Origin: Chondrinema litorale
Lineage (GTDB): Bacteria > Bacteroidota > Bacteroidia > Cytophagales > Flammeovirgaceae
Assembly: GCF_026250525.1 (NCBI RefSeq)
Contig: NZ_CP111045.1
Location: 124,001-188,000, forward strand
Direction: 5' to 3'
DNA: 64,000 nucleotides
Of this stretch, positions 17,593 through 26,300 are shown piece by piece (the first letter of the stretch is position 1; every line of letters begins with the position of its first letter). Under the pieces are notes generated by a model. The model was not told where the DNA came from, ran no database searches, and saw only the letters and a program-made list of their open reading frames with translations. Both the position numbers and the translations under genes were made by a program.

Positions 17593-17609
17593 ACTTTGTA
17601 TTTCAAAGT
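17593..17609. promoter_or_regulatory. Operator-like inverted repeat (second copy)
   Basis: ACTTTGTATTTCAAAGT is a perfect inverted repeat (6-base arms, 5-base spacer), differing from the site at 16622-16638 only in two spacer bases. It lies 20 bases before the creD start and again includes a partial -7-like element (TCACTTTG). Confidence 0.75.
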
Positions 17610-17629
17610 ACTCTATAAATAATACTACT

Positions 17630-19003
17630 ATGGAAAATCAAAACACCGAAAACACAGAAAGAAATACTCCGCAATTTGGTTCATTAAAAAATTCTGTGAG
17701 CTTAAAGCTCGTCATTATTACTGTGCTAATATTGTTGCTGTTAATTCCTGCAACCATGATTAAGTCTTTGATCGAAGAAAGAGAAAAGATGAATCAGCAG
17801 GCTTTGGAAGAAGTACATATGAAGTGGGCAGGGCAGCAACTAATAAAAGGCCCAGTATTATCAATCCCTTATGAGTATGAAACTGTAGAGAACGGAGTAG
17901 TGAGTTTGGTACGCTCTGAGTGGCATATTTTACCAGAAGACTTAAATGTAAATGGTAAAATAGAACCGAAACTTTTAGAACTGGGCATTTTTGAGATAGT
18001 AGTATACGATTCAGATTTAAATGTTGATGGTAGTTTCTTGCTCAACAAAAAACTGGCGAATAACACAGTAAAGAATATATTTTGGGATCAGGCATTTTTA
18101 ACCATCGGTGTTTCAGATTTAAGAGGGATAGAAGAAGAAATTGATTTAAGATGGAATAAAGAAAAAATGACTGTTACTCCGGGTACGCAGCTACCATCAT
18201 TTATAAATTCAGGTTTTACAGTAAATGTGTCTAATCTGGAAGAATTACAAGAACAAGAAATACCTTTTAACTTTAACCTAAACCTGCAAGGCAGCGAAAA
18301 CCTATCCTTCTTACCAGTAGGAAACAAAACCAACATCAGCCTGCAATCTGGATGGTCTGCGCCGAAATTTAATGGCAATTTCTTACCAGATACCAGAGAA
18401 GTTTCAGACCAAGGATTTAATGCTAATTGGCAGGTTTTACAACTCAATAGAAACTTTCCACAAAGCTGGGAAGGCTTTAGATACACCGACACTTTAAATG
18501 CATCTGCCTTTGGCGTAGATTTAATGTTGCCGCTAGATGATTATCAGAAGTCGATGCGCTCGGTAAAGTATGCGATTATGACGATTGTGCTTACTTTTCT
18601 AGTTTTCTTTCTTACAGAAACATTCCAGAAAAGACGCATTCATCCGATACAATACACCATTGTCGGTTTGTCGCTTTGCTTATTCTATGTGTTATTGATT
18701 TCCCTCTCAGAACATATGGATTTTAACTTGGCATATTTCATCGCAACATTCGCCACAGTCATGATGATTTCACTTTACTCTGTGAGCGTATTTAAAGTCA
18801 AAAAATATTCATTAATACTGGTAGCCGTACTCACAGGCATATACAGCTTCTTATTTGTAACACTGCAACTATCTGATTATGCACTATTGATGGGAAGTAT
18901 CGGCTTAAGCGCCATTATGGGAGCTACCATGTACTTTACAAGAAATATAGACTGGTATGGCATCAGTCTTTCCAATGAGAAACAAGAGCAGCTTACATGT
19001 TAA
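17630..19003 (+). CDS. creD: Inner-membrane protein CreD
   Basis: 457 residues. An N-terminal cytoplasmic stretch leads to one membrane helix (about 25-46, LKLVIITVLILLLLIPATMI), then the conserved CreD sequence IKSLIEEREKMNQQALEEV and a large periplasmic domain (about 60-300; QLIKGPVLSIPYEY). Five or so helices close the protein (about 307-445; KYAIMTIVLTFLVFFLTE, PIQYTIVGLSLCLFYVLL). This is the full CreD layout. In enterobacteria CreD belongs to the CreBC regulon and affects envelope integrity and sensitivity to colicin and beta-lactams. Here no CreBC is present; instead it follows the winged-helix regulator and carries the same operator, so it is the likely effector of that switch. Confidence 0.93.
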   Translation: MENQNTENTERNTPQFGSLKNSVSLKLVIITVLILLLLIPATMIKSLIEEREKMNQQALEEVHMKWAGQQLIKGPVLSIPYEYETVENGVVSLVRSEWHILPEDLNVNGKIEPKLLELGIFEIVVYDSDLNVDGSFLLNKKLANNTVKNIFWDQAFLTIGVSDLRGIEEEIDLRWNKEKMTVTPGTQLPSFINSGFTVNVSNLEELQEQEIPFNFNLNLQGSENLSFLPVGNKTNISLQSGWSAPKFNGNFLPDTREVSDQGFNANWQVLQLNRNFPQSWEGFRYTDTLNASAFGVDLMLPLDDYQKSMRSVKYAIMTIVLTFLVFFLTETFQKRRIHPIQYTIVGLSLCLFYVLLISLSEHMDFNLAYFIATFATVMMISLYSVSVFKVKKYSLILVAVLTGIYSFLFVTLQLSDYALLMGSIGLSAIMGATMYFTRNIDWYGISLSNEKQEQLTC

Positions 19004-19228
19004 GCATCATATAATGATGAACCAATGGGCAGACGCAAGCCCCTGGCATGTGTTTGCTTTTTCTTTTCTCTTTAAAAAAATGAAAATAAACGAAGCGAAT
19101 AAATTGAATCCATTGTAACTCTATTCGAATCCTTTCATTACTTATCCATTGCTAAACTAAACACAAACAAACCTTTTAACTATTCTCCAATCTTTCAACC
19201 AGCATTTTTAACTCGAAAACTGACAACT

Positions 19229-20713
19229 ATGAAAGTTAAAATGATATTACCAGCTTTAGCAGAAGCAGAAAGTCCATTTTGGCGACCGATTAAATATTCA
19301 CTTTTTCCGCCATTGGGTTTGGCAACTTTGGCAGCTTATCTTGATCCAGATGATGAAGTAGATTTGCAAGACCAACATGTAGAAACTTTAAATTTGGACG
19401 ACAATCCCGATTTGGTAGTAATTCAGGTGTATATAACCAATGCTTATCGTGCTTACAAAATCGCCGACCATTATAGAGAAAAAGGGGCTTATGTACTTTT
19501 AGGAGGTTTGCACGTAACATCACTTCCAGAAGAAGCGGCACCACATGCCGACACAATTTTTTTAGGTCCGGGAGAAGAGACATTTCCAGCGTTTTTGAAA
19601 GACTTTAAAAACAACCAAGCTAAGAAAAGATACTTTTCAGCCAAGAGAACTTTAGCTGGTATTCCACCAATTAGGAGAGATTTAATTAAGCGAAACAGAT
19701 ATTTGGTTCCTAATTCAATCGTGGTAACCAGAGGCTGCCCACACCATTGCGATTTTTGCTATAAAGATGCTTTTTTTGAAGGTGGCAAATCATTTTATAC
19801 GCAACAAGTAGATGATGCTTTGGCTGAGATTGATCGCTTACCGGGCAAGCACTTATATTTTCTAGACGATCACCTTTTAGGAAACTATCGCTTTGCAAGT
19901 GCGCTCTTCGAAGGGATGAAGGGAATGAACAGAGTATTTCAAGGAGCAGCCACAGTAGATTCTATTTTGAGAGGAGATTTGATTGAAAAAGCCGCAGAAG
20001 CTGGTTTAAGGAGTGTTTTTGTGGGTTTCGAAACATTTTCGCCAGAAAACCTCAAACAAAGCAACAAAAAGCAAAACCTCAAGAAAGATTACGAAGCTGC
20101 AGTAAATCGCCTGCATAGTTTAGGAATTATGATTAATGGTAGTTTTGTTTTTGGCTTGGATGATGATGGTCAAGATGTATTCAAAAGAACGGTTGACTGG
20201 GGAGTACAAAATGCCATTACTACATCTACTTACCATATTCTTACACCATATCCGGGCACAAAGCTTTTTAAAGATATGGAAGCACAAAACAGAATTGTTA
20301 CCCGCAATTGGGATATGTACGATACCAGAAGTGTGGTTTACAAAACCACTAAACTGACTGCTCAAGAATTAAAAGAAGGCTACGATTGGGCATATAAAGA
20401 GTTTTACAGTTGGTCGAATATTTTTGAAGCGAGTTTAAAGCACGAATCTGCTAAGCATAAACTCAAGCACTTATTTTATACAGGAGGATGGAAAAAATTT
20501 GAACCCGTTTGGAATTTCCTCATCAAAACCAAGAGCCTAAATAATATGCTACCAGTTTTAGAAAGCATATTATCTAAAGTGAGAAGTACTGGTTATACAA
20601 AAAATAAATATGCAGAAGATAGCATAAATGAGCCGGTTGAGCGTAAAAATTTATATAACAAAAAAAGGATAAAGTATAAACTTCATGATTTTCATGAAAA
20701 AATAAATGCTTAG
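19229..20713 (+). CDS. B12-binding-domain radical SAM protein
   Basis: 494 residues. Residues 1-130 form a B12-binding-like Rossmann domain (FPPLGLATLAAYLDP, VVIQVYITNAYRAYKIAD, LLGGLHVTSLPEEA, GPGEETFP). The radical SAM core follows, with the 4Fe-4S ligands C170, C174 and C177 in TRGCPHHCDFCYK, then GAATVDSIL, VFVGFETFSPENL and NGSFVFGLDDDG. The C-terminal 100 residues are a lysine-rich extension. Members of this class do methylations or rearrangements on unreactive carbons (BchE-like) and need cobalamin, SAM and a reductant. The typical B12-binding DxHxxG motif is not obvious, so the cofactor domain may be degenerate. The substrate is unknown, and no biosynthetic partner gene is adjacent. 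Confidence 0.88.
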   Translation: MKVKMILPALAEAESPFWRPIKYSLFPPLGLATLAAYLDPDDEVDLQDQHVETLNLDDNPDLVVIQVYITNAYRAYKIADHYREKGAYVLLGGLHVTSLPEEAAPHADTIFLGPGEETFPAFLKDFKNNQAKKRYFSAKRTLAGIPPIRRDLIKRNRYLVPNSIVVTRGCPHHCDFCYKDAFFEGGKSFYTQQVDDALAEIDRLPGKHLYFLDDHLLGNYRFASALFEGMKGMNRVFQGAATVDSILRGDLIEKAAEAGLRSVFVGFETFSPENLKQSNKKQNLKKDYEAAVNRLHSLGIMINGSFVFGLDDDGQDVFKRTVDWGVQNAITTSTYHILTPYPGTKLFKDMEAQNRIVTRNWDMYDTRSVVYKTTKLTAQELKEGYDWAYKEFYSWSNIFEASLKHESAKHKLKHLFYTGGWKKFEPVWNFLIKTKSLNNMLPVLESILSKVRSTGYTKNKYAEDSINEPVERKNLYNKKRIKYKLHDFHEKINA

Positions 20714-20908
20714 CTGTAACAATTTTTGTTAGAAAAGCTTTAACTTAAACAAGACTATTGTAAACCCCACTAGTTGATACTATAGGAGCTTTTACTAAAA
20801 AAAATTAGCGTTAGGCAGTAATACTTACCCATTTTCTCTGTGTCTTACTAAATACAAGTTTAACCTTAAACAGGCTTAATTTTTTGAGCTCTGATAAATA
20901 ATACTTTT

Positions 20909-21460
20909 ATGCTAATCCAATTTATATTAATAGCAGCAATAATTTTAATAGTCGCTTTTTTAACAGTAAATTTTCTGAAATCTAGTAGAAGTCAAGCTAA
21001 CCATGCAGAAATAGATATGCAGGTTTTAATTGCCAAGTTTTATAATCAAAATAACTTTTTTAGAAGCATGGCAAAAGAGAATACCTTGTTAGAGTTTTTA
21101 CTTCTAAAGCTTAATAGTGTTCATTCTAACACTGATTACAACAATATAAAGCCTTATGTTTTTGAACTGTCAACTCGATTGATGCCTTCATATCAAAGTA
21201 TGATTAATGATTATAGAAACCTGAACTACAGCCATGAGGGAATTCAAAACTACAAGGCAGTGTATCAACAAATAGTTGATGATAATAGAAATAATGACGA
21301 GGTGCTTCAATATATTGGTTCAATTAGCCAAGAGTTGTTTGATAAGTTAGCTTTTGATGCCCATACATTAAATAAATCAGAATTATCTCAGCAAATAATA
21401 AAGGACAGTGCCTCAATTCATGTAGCGCAACAGGAATTAGAATACGAAAAGTGTTTTTAG
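20909..21460 (+). CDS. Small membrane-anchored hypothetical protein (paralog A)
   Basis: 183 residues with one N-terminal membrane helix (about 2-24, LIQFILIAAIILIVAFLTV) and a soluble, largely helical remainder. It shares its plan with the product of the gene at 21577: helix, short basic linker, (A/S)EIDM or (S)EIDI, then an (N/E)NNF motif, then LMPSYQSMINDY against LIPSYIAIIHDF. The two are diverged tandem paralogs. No known domain is recognised. They lie between a radical SAM gene and an AraC regulator gene with no clear functional link. Confidence 0.65.
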   Translation: MLIQFILIAAIILIVAFLTVNFLKSSRSQANHAEIDMQVLIAKFYNQNNFFRSMAKENTLLEFLLLKLNSVHSNTDYNNIKPYVFELSTRLMPSYQSMINDYRNLNYSHEGIQNYKAVYQQIVDDNRNNDEVLQYIGSISQELFDKLAFDAHTLNKSELSQQIIKDSASIHVAQQELEYEKCF

Positions 21461-21576
21461 ATTAGCTTAGCAAGCCTTCTTAAAGTAAGTAAAACTAAAC
21501 TGTCAATTTTTATAAAATGAAAGCTATAATTACTGGTTTAAATACTAATATTTGTTCAACTTATTAGTAGATTATA

Positions 21577-22119
21577 GTGATTATATATTTTATAGCCTCA
21601 GTTTTTTTTGTGATAATAATTGGTGCGATTGTCTTAAAAAGCTCAAAAAATAAAGAAGCAAAACCAAGTGAGATTGATATAAAGTTTGAAAAGGAAATTA
21701 AGCAGTTAAAAGAATTTAATGCTGAGAATAATTTTCTAGCAAACGACTTTTCGGAAGACAAAATTAATAAATATGTTGAGTTGCTTTTAGACAGATTCAA
21801 TTGTAAAGAAGTGGATTTGAGACATCAACAAATCAATTCAGCTCAACTTCTTATTCCTTCCTACATTGCGATTATTCATGATTTCAAAAAATCAATTACT
21901 GAAAGCAAATATCAAGACGAATACAAAAACTTATATCATCTCATTTTAAAGGAAAATAAATCTGATATGGGATTTGTGTCAGTATTTAGTTTAGTTGGTT
22001 TAGAGTTGTTAATCAAAATAGAGATAGATGCTAAACAGACTAATAATACACTCATAAGTAAAAAAGCTGATCAAGAAATCACAAAATTAAATGCTTTACT
22101 GAATTCTATTTTTACTTGA
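21577..22119 (+). CDS. Small membrane-anchored hypothetical protein (paralog B)
   Basis: 180 residues starting at GTG 21577; no ATG lies near, and the GTG places the membrane helix (IIYFIASVFFVIIIGAIVL, about residues 2-20) at the extreme N-terminus as in paralog A. A charged segment (KSSKNKEAKPSEIDIKFEKE) leads into helices with LLIPSYIAIIHDFKK as the best-conserved part. It is separated by 116 bases from paralog A on the same strand and convergent with the AraC gene. Function unknown. Confidence 0.6.
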   Translation: MIIYFIASVFFVIIIGAIVLKSSKNKEAKPSEIDIKFEKEIKQLKEFNAENNFLANDFSEDKINKYVELLLDRFNCKEVDLRHQQINSAQLLIPSYIAIIHDFKKSITESKYQDEYKNLYHLILKENKSDMGFVSVFSLVGLELLIKIEIDAKQTNNTLISKKADQEITKLNALLNSIFT

Positions 22120-22162
22120 ATTTAAAGTGTTTAATATACTGTCTAACAAATAGTTAAATGCA

Positions 22163-23041
22163 TTAACTTAAAACAGCTTCTTGTCTAAATTGAGCCGTAG
22201 ATAATGATGACATTTTTCTAAAGAACTTAGAGAAGTTGGAGGGATCGTCAAAGCCCAAGGCGTAACCGATTTCTTTGGCATTCATATCAGAATAAGCGAG
22301 TAATCTTTTGGCTTCCAAAATCAACCTTTCCTGTATGTATTCTTTTGCCGATTTGCCTAAATATTGTTTTACAACACTGTTCAGGTGTCCGGCTGTAATG
22401 TTTAACTGATCTGCATAATCTGAGACTTTATGCAATTCAAAAAAGTGTTTATCTACCAGTTTTCTAAAATTCCTGTAAATATATTCGCCCGAAGATAATT
22501 GTCTGTTATTTGTTTTATCGAGTACACAAACGTTGTTGCATTCTATAAGGAATAATTTCAATAAAGCACCTAATTGTTCTTCGTACATACTGTTTCTTTG
22601 CTCAACTACATCAATCATTAAATTAGTGTAAACACTAATCTTATCTCTTTTACTCTCATCGAGAATTAATGGCGGATTTTCATCACAATTTCTAAAAATC
22701 TTTAAATCATTTATAAAATCTTCGCTTATTTGGTGAATGGTTAAAAACTCGGGAGTGAAAGTAATTACACAACCAGTAGGATTTACATTTGCAATTACCT
22801 GATGCACCTGACCTGGGCTAATAAAAAATACAGAGTTGTTTTCAATAGCATATTCTTTAAAATCTATAAAATGTTTTCCTGATGCCTCTTTTGCCCAGAT
22901 AATTGTGTAATAATCATGTCTATGAGGTGTATCAACCTCACCTTGAAGCGATTCTTCTATATCCTGCATTGTCTTGATAGTGAACTGTTTACCGTTCATT
23001 TTTTGTGCAGAATAGTAATATTTCAATGTTTCGCTTGTCAT
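22163..23041 (-). CDS. AraC-family transcriptional regulator
   Basis: 292 residues. The N-terminal part is a cupin-type sensor (TPHRHDYYTIIWAKEASGKH, then SVFFISPGQVHQVIANVN), with histidines placed as in AraC_binding domains. The C-terminal 100 residues carry two helix-turn-helix units: VSDYADQLNITAGHLNSVVK and KEIGYALGFDDPSNFSKFFRK, the second being the family signature. It is transcribed away from the TamB gene, with 293 bases between the two starts that hold an imperfect palindrome and repeated ATACCATT sites. It probably regulates itself and possibly the genes at 23335; the effector is unknown. Confidence 0.92.
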   Translation of the reverse strand: MTSETLKYYYSAQKMNGKQFTIKTMQDIEESLQGEVDTPHRHDYYTIIWAKEASGKHFIDFKEYAIENNSVFFISPGQVHQVIANVNPTGCVITFTPEFLTIHQISEDFINDLKIFRNCDENPPLILDESKRDKISVYTNLMIDVVEQRNSMYEEQLGALLKLFLIECNNVCVLDKTNNRQLSSGEYIYRNFRKLVDKHFFELHKVSDYADQLNITAGHLNSVVKQYLGKSAKEYIQERLILEAKRLLAYSDMNAKEIGYALGFDDPSNFSKFFRKMSSLSTAQFRQEAVLS

Positions 23042-23042
23042 A

Positions 23043-23250
23043 TTTACATCAGAGATTATAGAATTAATCCGAATGTAATCTTCTGATATGTAAAAACAAA
23101 ATGATTTCTAATTGGTTAAATATGTTTTAATTGAAAAGTTTGTAAATGGTATTAAATTCATTTTTAGATGGATTATAGTTATTTCAAAAATCAATACCAT
23201 TTTTGCAAAGCAATTAATAACTCTGACATTAATACCATTTCAAAAATGGT
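23043..23250. promoter_or_regulatory. Divergent regulatory region with palindromes and repeated AATACCAT sites
   Basis: Next to the AraC start, TTTACATCAGAGATTA (23043-23058) faces its near-complement at 23076-23094 (two small gaps). Farther out, AATACCAT occurs at 23193-23200 and 23231-23238 as direct copies 38 bases apart, and once inverted (ATGGTATT, 23146-23153). The last direct copy is part of the perfect 17-base palindrome ACCATTTCAAAAATGGT (23234-23250). These are good candidates for AraC-type binding sites. Confidence 0.55.
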
Positions 23251-23334
23251 GAAAATTAAAGATCAACTAACATCTCTGGTAATAGTTTTTTACCGATTTT
23301 AAGGAACAAGTAAAGCGTTTTTTGTTAAGAATTT

Positions 23335-26300
23335 GTGCGGACTAATAATAAAATATATCGATGGGCTACAAAAGCCCTTCTTTTTTTAACTGTAACTATT
23401 TTAATCCTTTTAAGTATTGTATTTATCATACTTAAAGTGCCAGCTGTTCAGCAATCTATAGCCAATATTGCTGTAAACAAATTGAAAAAAGACCTTAATG
23501 TAGACATCCAACTAGAGGGAATTACTATTAACTTTCCTACACAGCTTGCTTTACTAGGATTGTATGTGGAAGATCAGCAGCAAGACAGCTTGCTGTATTG
23601 TGGTGAGTTAGGAGTTGATATTGCATTTTACGATCTATTAAACAATTCAATAAACATTGAGGAAGTAGAAATTGATGATTTGCTAGTGAATGTTTACCGA
23701 CAAAAGGCAGATCAGAAATTCAACTATGAATTTATATTAGAAAACTTTACCAGTAGCGATACTACAACTCAAGCACCTGCCGATACAACTGCTGCTCCTT
23801 GGGAGTATAATTTAGGTGAATTCGACCTCGAAAATATTAGATTGAGATATGATGACGACAGCACCAAATCTAACTTTCATGTTGATTTGGGGAGATTGTT
23901 CGCTGGTTTCGAAACTTTTGATTTGGAAAATAGCAAGATTGAACTCGATGAAGTTTCGCTAATTAATAGCTTTATAAAAGCAGAATTATTTACTGATACT
24001 ACTGCAGTTCCAGATACAAGTAGTAGTGTGGTTACATTAGACATTGGTTGGCAGATCGCTGTAAATAGCTTGCAACTGGAAAATGATAGAGTAATTTATA
24101 ATGATGTAGCCATCGCTGACACCTCGCAAACCACTGATACATTACCTGCTTTTAATCCTGCCAGACTCGATTTTAAAAATATTGCCTTAGAGATAAACGA
24201 TTTTGAGCTTAATGGTGAAAAAGCCCAATGCACTTTAACCAATTTACATATCGAAGAGCAAAGCGGTTTGGCTATAAATAATGCGGCTTCAGAAATTTTG
24301 GTTGGAGAAATGTCGAAGGCAAGCTTAACAGACTTTCTAATAGAAACACCAAATAGTAAGCTCACACTAGATTTAGATTTAAACTATGAGACCTTAAATC
24401 AACTTGCATCTCATTACGAACAAACTCAAATTGATCTACAGCTTAAAGAATTTAAACCAGGTTTAGAAGATGCACTCTTTTTTGTACCTCAATTAGATAC
24501 AGCCATTTCTAAAAAAGGAGTAAATTCTATTAGTTTATCTGGGGATTTAAAAGGCAAACTGGCTCAAACACTTCAATTAGATAACCTAAATTTAAGATCG
24601 GGAGATAGCACTTTAATTCAAGTAAATGGCGAAGTAAAATATCCGCTGTCTACAGATTCAATGGAATTTGCCATTAACCTTGATACACTCATTAGTACCA
24701 GACAAGATTTGCTAAGCTTTCTACCAGATGTTTCTAAGCCAACTGGCATAAATCTGCCAACTCAAATTTTTGCTACTGCAAATGCTTCTGGTAGTTTATC
24801 TAAAGCAAAAGCTGAAGTCAACTTAAATACAAATATGGGTGGTATGCAAACTACCCTCAATTATAGGAGTGATGATTCTACCCACCATTTTGCTCAGGGA
24901 GAGATTGATGTAAAGCAGTTTCAAATTGGCTCATTTTTACAGAATCCATCATTAGATAAGCTTACTGCAAGTCTCGATTTTAAGGTAAATATTAATGATA
25001 ATGCCATTACAGATATGCAATCTACCGCTGTAATGGATACATTTTATTTTAATGGGTATAACTACGCCAATATCGATTTAAAGGCAGATATGATCAACGA
25101 TAGTCTGTCTTACAATGCCAATCTCGATGACAAAAACCTTAAATTTAAACTGGATGGCAGCTCTGTATTAGCAGATTTACAAAAGCATCACATCCAACTT
25201 AATTTAGATAAGCTCGATCTTGTTAAGTTAAACATGTCAGACTCAGTAACAGATGTAAGTGGCATTTTAAAAGCAAATGCCAGCCTTACCGATGTAAATG
25301 ACTTAAATGCCGAATTGTTAATTAGCAACTTGAGATTCAGAAGGGCAGGTTTAGAAAACAAAGTAGGCGAATTAAAAGCAAAGCTTTTTCAAACTACAGA
25401 TTCTCTAAAGTTTGTAACCAAAACAGAATTGCTCGATGCTTTAATCGAAAGCAATTTGAACATATCGGAGATTTACCCAGAGATGGAATCGTATCTATCG
25501 CAGTATGTGTATATGGATGATGTGGAGATGGATAGCATAGATAATCATTATTTTCATATTGATTTACAAACCAAAGATTCTCCTTTGTGGTATGATTTGC
25601 TGATCCCAAGCATGAATTATATGGGGGCTATTTCGCTCAAAGGGAATTATAATGATAGGAAAAAAAATCTAGATATTTTCTTAAAAACAGATAGTGTAAA
25701 TTATGCAGGAATTGTAGTAGATACCCTTAATTTTAGAGTTAATGGAAATAAAAACAAGCTAAGTGCTGGTATAAGAGCAGATAAAATTGAAAGCAGTCTG
25801 GTATATCTTTCTTCTCCGGTTATAGATTTAAATTTTGCTAATGATACCGCCGCTGTAGAGTTAGCATTTAGAGATAGTCTTAGAAATCCTTTTTTCTTAA
25901 TTAAATCGGAGATTAGCCGAAAAGATAGTAGTTTCTATGTTCACCTAGATTCAGATAGATTGTTATTGTTGGGTAAAAAATGGAATATAGATAGAGATAA
26001 TTATGTATCAATTGAAAAGAATAGCTTTTTAAGAACGCATAATTTTAGGCTTAGCAATGGGCAGCAAATGCTTTCGGTTACACAAGATAGCACCAGCAAC
26101 CGCTATGATAACCTAAAAATCGCCTTTCAAAACTTTCAATTAGAAAACCTCATTAATCTGATAGATGCGAAGCAAACCTATGCCAAAGGAGAAATTGAGG
26201 GCGAAGTGTTGCTAGCAGATATACTCACCGAATTAAAGTTTGATGTAGGTCTGGATATAGAAAAACTAGAAATGTTTGAGGTGCCATTTGGCAATCTTAA

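Noticed and set aside
19004..19228. GC-richer spot after creD (GGGCAGACGCAAGCCC) as terminator
   Set aside because: Only four pairs with a long loop and a poorly placed T-run; not convincing.
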